Shown: piece after piece, positions 33,719-43,266 of the stretch
Layout of the letters: each line of letters opens with the position of its first letter
Position numbering within the stretch: position 1 is the stretch's first letter
NCBI GenBank assembly: GCA_964590225.1
Contig: CAZPWS010000018.1
Coordinates: forward strand, 1-50,629
Source of the DNA: JAEUSG01 sp964590225
GTDB taxonomy: Bacteria > Fibrobacterota > OXYB2-FULL-49-7 > JAEUSG01
Length of the DNA stretch: 50,629 bases
Reading direction: 5' to 3'
Translations under genes and position numbers: made by a program
Notes under the pieces: model-generated
The model's database searches: none
Told to the model about the DNA's origin: nothing
What the model saw: the letters and a program-made list of their open reading frames with translations, nothing else

Positions 33719-34646
33719 GCTTCTCCGGGCCTCCTCCAAGTAGATAAAGTACGGCCATGCGCACGGCAACTCCGTTTGTCACCTGTTCAAGTATAACGGA
33801 ATGGGAGCCATCCGCGGCATCGGCTGTAATTTCAACTCCGCGGTTTATTGGTCCTGGATGCATTACAAGAAAATCTTTTTTCCCGATCCATTCAAGCCGT
33901 TCGGCGGTAATGCCATAAAGTTCCCTATACTCATTGAGTGAGGGAAAATTAATTCCGGCATTTCGCTCAAACTGTATCCGCAAGGCCATTACAACATCCG
34001 CGCCATCAATAGCTTTTTTCAGATTAGTGGTCCGTGAGCAACCAAACACATCACAATTGCTCGGAAGAAGGGTTTCTGGCCCGCATACTGTCACATTGGC
34101 ACCCATCGTCCGAAGCCCCCACATATTGGATCTTGCAACGCGGGAGTGTGCGATGTCGCCTATAATGGCAACTTTTAAGCCATCAAGTTTTCCGAAATGT
34201 TCCCTAATTGAGTACATGTCGAGCAGCGCTTGCGTGGGATGCTCGTTTGCTCCGTCGCCTGCGTTTATTATCACCGCATCTGTACATTCTGTAAGATATT
34301 TAGGCACGCCGGCTGATGAGTGGCGGACAACAACCGCATTAATTTTCATTGCAGCGATATTTCGGATTGTATCTTTTAGGGTTTCGCCCTTTTTTACGCT
34401 AGAGTTTGAGGCAGAAAAGTTGACAACATCGCCCGACAACCGCTTTTCTGCAAGTTCAAAGGAGATGAGTGTTCGTGTACTGTTCTCATAAAAGAGGTTT
34501 ACGATGGTTTGTCCCCTCAAAGAGGGCACCTTTTTAACATCGCGAGCGAGTACCTCTTTAAAATGGACGGCTGTGTCAAGAATAAGAGAGATATCTTCGC
34601 TTGATGCGCCTCGGAGTCCTAACAGGTGTTTCATTTTTAAAGGCAC
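33711..34646 (-). CDS. pyrB: Aspartate carbamoyltransferase catalytic subunit
   Basis: 311 aa. Joins carbamoyl phosphate and aspartate in the first committed pyrimidine step. The carbamoyl-phosphate loop ENSTRTLISFELA, the NFSASNSSVKKGETLKDT stretch, HPTQALLD, and HPGPINRGVEI are all present. No regulatory subunit gene (pyrI) is adjacent. It is the first gene of a leftward pyrB-pyrC-thioredoxin/CcdA operon, divergent from the C25 peptidase. Confidence 0.97.
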   Translation of the reverse strand: MPLKMKHLLGLRGASSEDISLILDTAVHFKEVLARDVKKVPSLRGQTIVNLFYENSTRTLISFELAEKRLSGDVVNFSASNSSVKKGETLKDTIRNIAAMKINAVVVRHSSAGVPKYLTECTDAVIINAGDGANEHPTQALLDMYSIREHFGKLDGLKVAIIGDIAHSRVARSNMWGLRTMGANVTVCGPETLLPSNCDVFGCSRTTNLKKAIDGADVVMALRIQFERNAGINFPSLNEYRELYGITAERLEWIGKKDFLVMHPGPINRGVEITADAADGSHSVILEQVTNGVAVRMAVLYLLGGGPEKHG

Positions 34647-34764
34647 AGTTAGTTCCTCTTCAAATCCCCTTTGTCTTGCTCATAATATACAAGAACGGGC
34701 TATTAAAGACAATGTTCCGCATTTTGATTTCTTATTATACTTAATTATTACTAAATTTTATTGC

Positions 34765-37700
34765 ATGAAATATGTAATAACAACTTTTGGCCTTATTTTA
34801 CTAATGCTGTGTTCTTTTTCCAGTGCAGCAGTCACGGTTCTGGAAGACAATAGTAGTCGTTTCGTTTGCCAAGCAGTCTGGAAAGGTTTTACGACAGAAA
34901 CGGTTAATGATGCGAATGGTAATTGGTTCAATGTTGCAGTTGATGGCCTAAATTATTCTAAAAATATCGCCGGCGCTCCGAATCTTCCCGCGTATAAGTT
35001 TGCCATAGGTGTTCCGCCGGAAGGAATCGCGTCTATAAAGTGGGCTTTCTCCGGCATGGCATCAATGTTGACATCATATCCGGTTAAACCATTTCCAAAA
35101 ATTGTAAATGGTTTGCCTATAAGCTTCATGGATACGGCATCTTATTTATCGTGGAGACATGGCGCTTTAGTTGATACTGCTACAACAATTATCGGCAATC
35201 AGAGGGTGTTGGAGATTGTGGTATCTCCATTCGCTTATGATTACAAATCATCTTCTCTCGGCTTTTATGAAAATGTGAGCGTATCAATAAACTTTACGAG
35301 TGGGGGCGCACGGGCGCAAAGCCGTGGACACGAAGGCATTTTAGCGGCAACCCTACTCAATTATAATACTGCTACTTCTTTCAGAATTTTGCCGCAGGTG
35401 CCAAGGAGTCTTGCCAAGAGTTCGGCATTGGCCATTCAATATGAAGCGGAGAGGACATATAAGATTGTTCTACGCAATACTACCCCATTTGGCAATGAGG
35501 CTGAAGGTATGTACTCTATAACAGGAGCTGATTTAAAAGGGGTTGCTCAGTTTAGTGCCGCTTTAATCAATGACATACGGCTTTATGCGCCCGTAAATCT
35601 TTTTTTGCGGCAACTGTACAAAACCGGCGCTGAGGATAGTTTGGCGCTAAGGCAGGTTCCAATAGAAATAATAGACAAAAACGGTAATGGCTTTCTTGAT
35701 GATGCGGATGAGATTCGTTTCTTTGGCAGGGGAGACACCCGATTTGTTATTGATGGAACTGGCAGGATTGTGTTTGAGCGGAATCCGTTTGATGACCGTG
35801 CTGTTTATTGGCTGGCAGTTAACAGTCACGAGTCTGGTACATCTCTTCGTATCATGAATATAGATTCGTCAACTATTCCTATTCGTAAAGATGTAACAAA
35901 GGGTCTCTTTGTTGTTCACAGGGAACGAGATTTATACAATCCTTCTATTAATGCAGATAAAGATGCTGAACATTTTGCGCTGGGCATGGTTTGGCAGGAT
36001 ATTGGCGGCATTAATTGTTTTGATAAAATAGACGGTCTTTTAGATATTCCCGATAGTTCCATATCAATATATTGTCCCGTTAATCCACTTGGTGCGTTAT
36101 CTGTTGTTTGGAACGGTGATACAGCAAGATCGACGGGAAACGGATATTATCGACTCGCACCATTTCGGGATACCGCAGTCCATAATGCAACAATTCAATA
36201 TGTGGCAGGTAGAAGAATATATCTTGACTATTATCAGGTGCATTATAACAAGCGGCTATCTGTAAGCAGCTCTCAATCTTTTTATTTTGGGCTTAGTGGA
36301 GCCGATACCCTTTTTAACTATAAAGTGGCACTCAAAACTTCCGACTCGGTAGCGGTGTTTGATATCTCGAACGGACTTGTGCCGGCAAGAGTTTATACTA
36401 AAAAAATAGGGGATTCGTTGTTGTTTTCTGCAAGGGGAAGGTCGGCTGGAATTCAGCATGGACATAGATTTGCTTTTGTTCCTCTTAATGGAGGCGCATG
36501 GCTAAAACCGAGCGAAATAGAGCTTGCGGACAATTCTTCCGGACAGTCGCTGCTTGTCAGATCGCTAAGATCATCTAACTCGAAGGATTATGTTATTGTA
36601 GTGCACCCACAGTTTATAGAAGAAGCGATCAGGCTAGCTACACACAGAAAGGAATTTGCCGCCGATTCGGTTAATAATCCGGCAGTTGTCCGTATCGATG
36701 ATGTTTATGACCAGTTTTCGGGTGGAGTGGTAGATCCGGCGGCTCTAAGAAACTTTCTTGTTTACGCTCAAAAAAATTGGGGCAATAGTATGGCGTTACT
36801 GTTTGGTGCAGGATACCGGACATACCGTACCTCGGCCTATTCAACGCTTGTACCAACTTATATTCCATTCAATTCTACAGAATCTTCTCGCTATCCTTTC
36901 CTTTCCGGAGGATACGGAACATGTACGGACGATTTTTTTATGAACGCCAATGGGTGGAAGGTGAAGGTTGGCCGTTTTCCGGTTGCTACTTTTCTTGATG
37001 CGAAATCGGTTGTTGATAAAACAATAGCATTCGACCTTGCAAACGAGGAACAGAAAGGGTGGAGGAATAGGGCGGTTTTATCGGCTGACGACGACATGCA
37101 GCTTTCCGTTCGGGATCCAATAATAACCGGAGCGAGCTATCACCATATGTCCGGCACAGAAGCTTGTGATACAGCTATGCCCGAAAGCATGGAACGAGCA
37201 AAGGTTTATATGCAGCGCTACGAGGCAGATCCCGTTACAAGAGAAAAGCCTGCCGCAAAGTTTGCTCTTCTTGAAGCTGTTAACAGAGGGGCGCTTTTGT
37301 GGTACTATATTGGCCATGGAGCAGCTGCAACGCTTGCAAGCGAGAACCTGTTTACGGTTGATGAATCCATTAAAAAATTGACGAACAGTGGCAGAAACGG
37401 ACTTTTCTGGGCAGCTTCGTGCAATGTGGGAAAATTTGACGACCCTACGGTTGATGGCTTGTGTGTAAAGCTTCTTACAGTTCCACTTGTTGGCTCTGTT
37501 GCATCTGTGGGGGCATCAAGAGAGTCTAACGCGGGTTTTAGCGCTAACGATGGTCTGATGCTGCAATTCACGCGGGCGCTTTTCAGAATAGGAGGTATCC
37601 TGAATCTTGGAGATGCGTTACAAACGGCAAAGATTAATCAGGGCGGTACCAATAGTCAGCACTACAATTTGCTTGGCGATCCGGCTCTTAGGCTTTACCC

Positions 37701-38817
37701 GATAGCTGGTTCCGTAACAATTGATCATGGTGCCTTGCCAGACACGCTTAGCGTGTTGAGTAGATATACTGTTACAGGCAATGTAGCTGGTATGTCAAAA
37801 GGAGAGATTGTTTTTCGTGTTGCTGAACCACAGACAATTGAACGAGTGCCTTATGGAACCTTCTCTGGCGGACAAACAAGTATGAATATTCGTGTTCCGG
37901 GCAGAACAATATCTTCCGGCGCATCGGATGTTAATAGCGGCAAGTATTCACTTTCTCTTCTTGTTCCTAAAGATGCCCCCGTTGGCGTACAAGGAATAAG
38001 GCTGTTAGGTTTTTCTTCTTCCGCCGGGAGAGTTGCGGCAACCGTCGTCGATAGTCTTGACATATCAGCATACGAGGGAAGCGGTCTTATTCGGGGCGAT
38101 GGAATGGCTCCACGGATTTCGTTTTATCTGTCAAGTGGAACGCCTCTTTCTGGAAGCGCAATAAAGGATGCTGTTCCTTTTAGTGGTACGGCGAAGGTAA
38201 ACCGGTCATCTATTGTAACAGTGGTGCTTCAGGATCCGGATGGAATTAGACTTAATGGTGTCGGCCCTAATGAGGCCCTTTACTATGAAATTGTCGGGAA
38301 AAGCGACCGTAAATATGTAGAAGCCCTTAAAGATGTTGATGGATTGCCAAATGCTTTCTATTTCTCGGTCTATATAACAGATCTTATGTCGCGGATTAGT
38401 GGCTCCTCAAGGCTCAAGGTTTCAGCAATGGATAACTTCGACAATGCGGGATCGTCAGAGATTGCACTTGAGACCGTGTCCGACTCATCGCTTGGTTTTA
38501 ACCGTGAGCAGGTGTTTCCCTACCCAAATCCGTTTTCGGGCAAGTGCAGAATTATTTGGCAAACAGTATTACCGGCGGATGTCATTATAAAAATTTATAC
38601 ACAGAGCGGAAAGCTCGTTAAAACCTTGAAAAGCAGAGGTGTGAAAGGGGCTTTTGACGCTGGGGCTGAAAGCGAATGGAATGGTCTTGACGAAAAAGGT
38701 AACAAGATGGCTAGAGGAATATATTTTTATACAATCAAGGTTTCTGGAAGCGTATCGGCTAATACTTCATCTATGAACGACGAAGCCTCGGTTCATGGTG
38801 TGCTGCTAAAAGATTAA
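34765..38817 (+). CDS. Secreted C25-family (gingipain/PorU-like) cysteine peptidase with FlgD-like C-terminal domain
   Basis: 1350 aa. The ATG at 34765 opens a signal peptide (MKYVITTFGLILLMLCSFSSA); an open frame further upstream overlaps pyrB and is disregarded. The N-terminal ~600 residues are beta-rich and resemble the pro-domain of C25 peptidases/PorU (YKIVLRNTTPFG). The peptidase domain spans about 680-960, with the likely catalytic pair His851 (IGHGAAATL) and Cys886 (AASCNVGKF). The last ~100 residues (from about 1250, VFPYPNPFSGKC, then GIYFYTIKV) form a FlgD-like/type IX secretion sorting domain. It may be the PorU sortase itself or an exported peptidase. No other secretion genes are in view. 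Confidence 0.88.
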   Translation: MKYVITTFGLILLMLCSFSSAAVTVLEDNSSRFVCQAVWKGFTTETVNDANGNWFNVAVDGLNYSKNIAGAPNLPAYKFAIGVPPEGIASIKWAFSGMASMLTSYPVKPFPKIVNGLPISFMDTASYLSWRHGALVDTATTIIGNQRVLEIVVSPFAYDYKSSSLGFYENVSVSINFTSGGARAQSRGHEGILAATLLNYNTATSFRILPQVPRSLAKSSALAIQYEAERTYKIVLRNTTPFGNEAEGMYSITGADLKGVAQFSAALINDIRLYAPVNLFLRQLYKTGAEDSLALRQVPIEIIDKNGNGFLDDADEIRFFGRGDTRFVIDGTGRIVFERNPFDDRAVYWLAVNSHESGTSLRIMNIDSSTIPIRKDVTKGLFVVHRERDLYNPSINADKDAEHFALGMVWQDIGGINCFDKIDGLLDIPDSSISIYCPVNPLGALSVVWNGDTARSTGNGYYRLAPFRDTAVHNATIQYVAGRRIYLDYYQVHYNKRLSVSSSQSFYFGLSGADTLFNYKVALKTSDSVAVFDISNGLVPARVYTKKIGDSLLFSARGRSAGIQHGHRFAFVPLNGGAWLKPSEIELADNSSGQSLLVRSLRSSNSKDYVIVVHPQFIEEAIRLATHRKEFAADSVNNPAVVRIDDVYDQFSGGVVDPAALRNFLVYAQKNWGNSMALLFGAGYRTYRTSAYSTLVPTYIPFNSTESSRYPFLSGGYGTCTDDFFMNANGWKVKVGRFPVATFLDAKSVVDKTIAFDLANEEQKGWRNRAVLSADDDMQLSVRDPIITGASYHHMSGTEACDTAMPESMERAKVYMQRYEADPVTREKPAAKFALLEAVNRGALLWYYIGHGAAATLASENLFTVDESIKKLTNSGRNGLFWAASCNVGKFDDPTVDGLCVKLLTVPLVGSVASVGASRESNAGFSANDGLMLQFTRALFRIGGILNLGDALQTAKINQGGTNSQHYNLLGDPALRLYPIAGSVTIDHGALPDTLSVLSRYTVTGNVAGMSKGEIVFRVAEPQTIERVPYGTFSGGQTSMNIRVPGRTISSGASDVNSGKYSLSLLVPKDAPVGVQGIRLLGFSSSAGRVAATVVDSLDISAYEGSGLIRGDGMAPRISFYLSSGTPLSGSAIKDAVPFSGTAKVNRSSIVTVVLQDPDGIRLNGVGPNEALYYEIVGKSDRKYVEALKDVDGLPNAFYFSVYITDLMSRISGSSRLKVSAMDNFDNAGSSEIALETVSDSSLGFNREQVFPYPNPFSGKCRIIWQTVLPADVIIKIYTQSGKLVKTLKSRGVKGAFDAGAESEWNGLDEKGNKMARGIYFYTIKVSGSVSANTSSMNDEASVHGVLLKD

Positions 38818-38833
38818 CGGATGGCATAAATAT

Positions 38834-39241
38834 ATGGGTCCTTCGCCTGCTAAAATAACGGCGCTTAACCAGAAAATAGAACAGCTTGGTCTGAAAAAAA
38901 CCGACTTTATCGAGTCTTTTGCGCGCTCTTCCGGTAAGGGTGGCCAACATGTCAATAAAACTTCTTCTGCAGTACGAGTCAGACACATTCCTACCGGTCT
39001 TGATGCGAGAGGTCAGGATACGCGGTCACTCCATTTAAACCGATTTCTTGCGATGCGGCGACTTGTCGATAAAATTGAAGCGACAATCAATGGGGTGGAG
39101 AGTAAGCTACTCTCTGAGAGAGAAAAGATCCGGCGACAAAAACGAAAGCGCTCTAAAAGAGCAAAGGAAAAGGTCTTACACGATAAAAAGATAAATTCCG
39201 AAAAAAAGTTCAAACGCTCCAATGGGGGAGTATGGGAATAG
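38834..39241 (+). CDS. Small GGQ release-factor-like protein
   Basis: 135 aa class I release factor-type domain without codon-recognition domains. The catalytic GGQ is in SSGKGGQHVNKTSSAVRVRH, which triggers peptidyl-tRNA hydrolysis. A long, strongly basic C-terminal helix and tail (RRQKRKRSKRAKEKVLHDKK) follows, as in ArfB and mitochondrial mtRF-R/C12orf65, where it enters an empty mRNA channel or the large subunit. A ribosome rescue role is therefore likely. It overlaps mntP by 10 bp. Which subgroup it belongs to is uncertain. Confidence 0.88.
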   Translation: MGPSPAKITALNQKIEQLGLKKTDFIESFARSSGKGGQHVNKTSSAVRVRHIPTGLDARGQDTRSLHLNRFLAMRRLVDKIEATINGVESKLLSEREKIRRQKRKRSKRAKEKVLHDKKINSEKKFKRSNGGVWE

Positions 39242-39780
39242 CGACAGTGCTTGCGATTGCAGTTGGACTTTCGATGGACGCACTTGCGGTTTCTCTTACC
39301 GCATGTGTGGTTTGGGAGGGTGACAGATTAAAAAATGCCCTTAAGATGGCTTTTTCGTTTGGCTTATTTCAGGCTGTTATGCCTTTAATTGGATACTTCG
39401 GCGGAACATTTATGGGCAGGTTTGTAAATGAATTTGACAAATGGATAGCTTTTGGTCTGTTAACTGTTGTCGGCCTAAAAATGGTGATTGAGGCAATTAA
39501 AAAGGGGGATGGAGGAGAGTGTATAAAAGAGCCGCTGACACTCTATGCTCTCCTTGTGCTTTCGATTGCAACCAGTATTGATGCTTTCGCGGTTGGAATT
39601 AGTCTTGCCCTTCTTTCGCTGCCGATTTTATTGTCGGTTCTACTTATTGGATCAACAACTTTTATTTTATCTTTTACCGGTGCCTTTGTTGGCGATAGAT
39701 TTGCTATGCTACTTGGCAGAAGGACAGAAGTAGGGGGCGGAATCCTGCTTGTATTAATGGGGATCAAGGCTCTTCTATGA
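39232..39780 (+). CDS. mntP: Putative manganese efflux pump MntP
   Basis: 182 aa, six membrane helices, family typical length. The two conserved acidic transport motifs are present: GLSMDALAVS near the N-terminus and TSIDAFAVGIS in the second half, reflecting an internal duplication. It exports Mn2+ in characterised bacteria. GGGGGAG lies just before the ATG. No yybP-ykoY manganese riboswitch can be present because the gene starts inside its neighbour. Confidence 0.93.
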   Translation: MGIATVLAIAVGLSMDALAVSLTACVVWEGDRLKNALKMAFSFGLFQAVMPLIGYFGGTFMGRFVNEFDKWIAFGLLTVVGLKMVIEAIKKGDGGECIKEPLTLYALLVLSIATSIDAFAVGISLALLSLPILLSVLLIGSTTFILSFTGAFVGDRFAMLLGRRTEVGGGILLVLMGIKALL

Positions 39781-39813
39781 TTAGAACTTAATATGGAGTT
39801 TTGAACAGTAATT

Positions 39814-41169
39814 ATGGCGAAGAATAACGCAAAAGCATGGTTTTGTTGTGTTAACGAAGAGTGTGGAAAACGATATGAGCTTGACGAAATAGTTTATTCG
39901 TGCGGTAAATGCGGCAACCTTCTTGAAGTCGTTCACGATACAGCGCGGCTTAGAGCGGAAAGAAGCCCTGTAGCATGGATAAAATTATTTGAGGCACGAT
40001 GGAAAAGTACGGAATATCCGTATGGGTCGGGTATTTGGGGCAAAAAAGAGTGGATACTTCCTGATATCGATAACAACCACATAGTCAGCCTCTACGAAGG
40101 CGACTCCAACCTCTGTTACATTAAAAGATATGGTGAGGCGTTAGGTGTTCCTCAGCTCTACATTAAGATGTGTGGGAATAGCCATACGGGTTCGTTTAAG
40201 GATCTCGGAATGACTGTACTTGTCTCTCAAGTTAATGGCATGATAAAAAATGGAGCAGGTATCAGGGCAGTAGCTTGTGCCTCAACAGGCGACACTTCAG
40301 CCGCCCTTTCAGCCTATTGCGCCGTTGCCGGCATTCCTTCAGTTGTTTTGTTGCCAAAAGGGAAAATTTCTCTTGCGCAGCTTGTCCAGCCGATTGCAAA
40401 CGGTTCCACTGTGCTTTCGCTCGAAACCGATTTTGACGGCTGTATGAAAGTTGTACAGGAAATAAGCAGAAGGCAGGAGTTCTATCTTGCAAATTCCATG
40501 AATTCTCTCCGTATTGAGGGACAAAAGAGTATAAGCATAGAAATTGTTCAGCAGCTCAATTGGGAAGTTCCTGATTTTGTAGTTATACCGGGAGGAAATC
40601 TTGGGAATGTTTCCGCCCTTGGCAAGGGTTTTGACATGATGGCTGATATGGGTCTTATTAATAAAAAGCCGCGCATTGTGCTTGCTCAGGCAGAAAAAGC
40701 CAATCCTCTATATAATTCCTATCTTAAAGGATTTGCCGAATTTTCACCCATGAGTGCGGGAAAAACGCTCGCATCGGCTATTCAAATAGGAAATCCTGTG
40801 TCGGTAAATAAGGCCATTAAGGTACTAAAAAAATACGATGGCATTGTAGAACAGGCATCGGAAAGCGAACTTGCTCATGCATGCGCCGAAGCTGATAAGT
40901 TTGGTCTTTTCACCTGTCCACACACCGGAGTGGCACTTGCAGCCCTAAAAAAACTTACAGCCAAAAAGGTTATAAATAACGGCCATACTGTTGTGGTAAT
41001 ATCTACTGCTCATGGCCTTAAATTCAGCGATTTTAAGGTCCGTTATCACGAAAAGCGGCTTGAAGATGTTGAGTCGCGGCTTGCCAATCCTCCAATCACT
41101 CTGGCGCCGGATGTAAATGAAATACTTCGAGTTCTTGACTCGTTGCATGATGGTTCCGGTCGCGCGTAA
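39814..41169 (+). CDS. thrC: Threonine synthase
   Basis: 451 aa PLP enzyme converting O-phospho-homoserine to threonine. It begins with a zinc-ribbon-like stretch (C12, C17 and C30-x2-C33) seen in many threonine synthases of this type. The PLP lysine is Lys129 in GNSHTGSFKDLGM, followed by ACASTGDTSAALSAY, and the phosphate-binding VIPGGNLGNVSA. It is longer than many bacterial ThrC proteins. It stops immediately before the ABC-F start codon. Confidence 0.93.
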   Translation: MAKNNAKAWFCCVNEECGKRYELDEIVYSCGKCGNLLEVVHDTARLRAERSPVAWIKLFEARWKSTEYPYGSGIWGKKEWILPDIDNNHIVSLYEGDSNLCYIKRYGEALGVPQLYIKMCGNSHTGSFKDLGMTVLVSQVNGMIKNGAGIRAVACASTGDTSAALSAYCAVAGIPSVVLLPKGKISLAQLVQPIANGSTVLSLETDFDGCMKVVQEISRRQEFYLANSMNSLRIEGQKSISIEIVQQLNWEVPDFVVIPGGNLGNVSALGKGFDMMADMGLINKKPRIVLAQAEKANPLYNSYLKGFAEFSPMSAGKTLASAIQIGNPVSVNKAIKVLKKYDGIVEQASESELAHACAEADKFGLFTCPHTGVALAALKKLTAKKVINNGHTVVVISTAHGLKFSDFKVRYHEKRLEDVESRLANPPITLAPDVNEILRVLDSLHDGSGRA

Positions 41170-42993
41170 ATGGTAGCGGCGTACAATCTAACAAAACAAT
41201 TTGGCGAACAGCTCCTTTTCGAAAATGCCACTTTTACTATTGGCGAAGGAGAGCGGGTTGGGCTTGTGGGACGGAATGGTCACGGGAAATCCACCCTTTT
41301 TCGGCTTATATCAGGCGAAGAGGAACCCGACAGCGGCTTGATACAAATTCCAAAAGGATACTCAATAGGTTTCTTGAAACAGGAGTACTATTTTACAAGA
41401 GGAACTGTAGTTGAAGAGGCCTGTCTTGGACTCCACGAGGACAGAAGGCATGAGGAGTGGGAGGCCAAAAAGATTTTAGCGGGCCTCGGTTTTTCGGACG
41501 AAGATTTCCAAAAACCGCCTTCAATGTTTTCTGGTGGTTTCCAGATTAGGATTAATCTCGCAAAGGTTCTTTTATCGGAACCGCAGTTATTGCTGCTCGA
41601 TGAGCCAACTAATTTTCTCGATGTCGTTTCTATTCGCTGGTTGGAACGATATCTTAACGGTTGGAAGGGGGAGTTCATTATAATCAGCCACGATAGGGCA
41701 TTCATGGACAAGGTTACTACCCATATAATGGGAATACATAGAAAGCGGATAAGAAAATTTAATGGCAAAACAGGTTCCTACTACGAACAGCTTGCAATGG
41801 AGGAGGAAGTACACGAGAAGCAGAGGGTTAATCAGGAAAAAAAGACAAAGCAACTGGAAGAGTTTATTAGCCGCTTCAGAGCAAAAGCACGACAGGCAAA
41901 TATGGTGCAGTCCCGTATAAAAGTGCTTGAAAAGCAGGCATTGTTGGCGAAGCTTGACTATATTCCAACTCTCTCGTTCGATTTTCGCTATCAACCTGCC
42001 GAAATGAAATACGCTCTTGATGCAAAAAACTTGTCATTTGCCTACGCAGAGGAACAGCCGCTTCTAATAGATAATTTAAGCTTTACGATTGAACCGGACG
42101 ACCGTATAGGAATAATTGGAAAGAATGGCAAGGGCAAAACAACCCTTTTAAAACTTCTTGCAGGTAAAATTGCTTCATGCAAGGGTTCCATTGTGAAACA
42201 TCCACAATCGCGGATCTCTTTTTTTGAACAGGCCAATACGGCAGAGCTTCGTGAAGAGTTGACCGTAGAAGAGGAGATTATGTCGGCTATGGTTGAGCCG
42301 GACAGAAGAAAAGCCCGTGATATATGCGGTGCAATGATGTTTACCGGCGACACCGCACTTAAGCGTATTGCTGTTTTGTCCGGTGGGGAGAAGTGTCGTG
42401 TATTAATTGGAAAGATTCTTGTTAATCCTTCAAACCTGCTTCTTCTTGATGAGCCTACACACCATCTTGACATTGAATCAACCGAATCACTTATGGATGC
42501 GCTGCTTGGATTTGATGGGGCTTGCGCAATTGTTACACACAACGAAAGAATTCTTGAGCGGGTTGTTAACAAGCTGATAATATTTCAGGGGGGAAAGGTT
42601 TTCCCATTTAATGGTCCGTACGAACAGTTCCTTGAAGAGATTGGATGGGAAGAAGCAGACGAGGGCGCACCATCATCACGGAGAGCGAAAGGTAATCGAA
42701 AGGAACTGAGAAAACTCCGCGCCGATTTCAACGCCCGTAAATCAGCCATTCTTACGCCTTTAAAGAGAGAGATGGAAAAGTTAGAAAGGGAGATTGCGAT
42801 AATTGAGAAAAGGGGAGAAGAAGAAATGGAGCGGCTTCTCGAGTTTTCTAAGATTGGAGATGGGGCAAAAATAGCGGAAATATCAATATCTATTGACAAA
42901 GATAAGGCATTGATGGATAAATATTTTGAGAAACTGTGCGAGCTTGATGCTGTTTATTCTACTGAAAAGGCAAAGCTTGATACTGAAGAATAG
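41170..42993 (+). CDS. ABC-F family ATP-binding protein
   Basis: 607 aa soluble protein with two ABC ATPase domains and no membrane part. Walker A motifs are GRNGHGKST and GKNGKGKTT; Walker B/signature pairs are FSGGFQIRINLAK with LLLLDEPTNFLD, and LSGGEKCRVLIGK with LLLLDEPTHHLD. The linker between domains (about 205-270) is the charged arm that reaches the tRNA in ribosome-bound ABC-F proteins. A C-terminal coiled coil (about 500-605) resembles Uup/YheS types. A role in relieving stalled translation is family-based inference; antibiotic protection is possible but unsupported. Confidence 0.93.
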   Translation: MVAAYNLTKQFGEQLLFENATFTIGEGERVGLVGRNGHGKSTLFRLISGEEEPDSGLIQIPKGYSIGFLKQEYYFTRGTVVEEACLGLHEDRRHEEWEAKKILAGLGFSDEDFQKPPSMFSGGFQIRINLAKVLLSEPQLLLLDEPTNFLDVVSIRWLERYLNGWKGEFIIISHDRAFMDKVTTHIMGIHRKRIRKFNGKTGSYYEQLAMEEEVHEKQRVNQEKKTKQLEEFISRFRAKARQANMVQSRIKVLEKQALLAKLDYIPTLSFDFRYQPAEMKYALDAKNLSFAYAEEQPLLIDNLSFTIEPDDRIGIIGKNGKGKTTLLKLLAGKIASCKGSIVKHPQSRISFFEQANTAELREELTVEEEIMSAMVEPDRRKARDICGAMMFTGDTALKRIAVLSGGEKCRVLIGKILVNPSNLLLLDEPTHHLDIESTESLMDALLGFDGACAIVTHNERILERVVNKLIIFQGGKVFPFNGPYEQFLEEIGWEEADEGAPSSRRAKGNRKELRKLRADFNARKSAILTPLKREMEKLEREIAIIEKRGEEEMERLLEFSKIGDGAKIAEISISIDKDKALMDKYFEKLCELDAVYSTEKAKLDTEE

Positions 42994-43007
42994 TGTATAT
43001 TTTATTC

Positions 43008-43262
43008 ATGAAAACTATAGAGATAAAATGTCCTTGTTGTAAGGCTAAAATTGTTATAAATAGCGACAGTAGCACTATACTCCATTTTGAAGAATTCAAA
43101 AAAGGTCCTGCCGATTTTAATGACTTTGTTGCAGCACAAAAGAGCCGCAAAGAGGCGCTATCACAAAAGTTTGAAGAATCGAAACAGAAGAGTCAGAGCA
43201 GACTGAAGTCCATCGAAGAAAAAATAGCGTGGTCACAGCAGCGCACGCATGAGGACACCTGA
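43008..43262 (+). CDS. Small zinc-ribbon protein with charged coiled-coil tail
   Basis: 84 aa. The N-terminus IEIKCPCCKAKIVIN holds one CxxC knuckle followed by a short beta hairpin, and residues about 30-84 form a Lys/Glu/Gln/Ser-rich helix that may be a coiled coil. A GTG at 42993 overlapping the previous stop would add five residues; the ATG at 43008 is preferred because it leads directly into the beta strand. With only two Cys, metal binding would need dimerisation. Function is unknown. It is wedged between the ABC-F gene and ddl. Confidence 0.75.
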   Translation: MKTIEIKCPCCKAKIVINSDSSTILHFEEFKKGPADFNDFVAAQKSRKEALSQKFEESKQKSQSRLKSIEEKIAWSQQRTHEDT

Positions 43263-43266
43263 GTAG

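Noticed and set aside
34504..34764. N-terminal extension of the C25 peptidase frame into pyrB
   Set aside because: It overlaps the antisense start of pyrB and would bury the clear signal peptide beginning at 34765.
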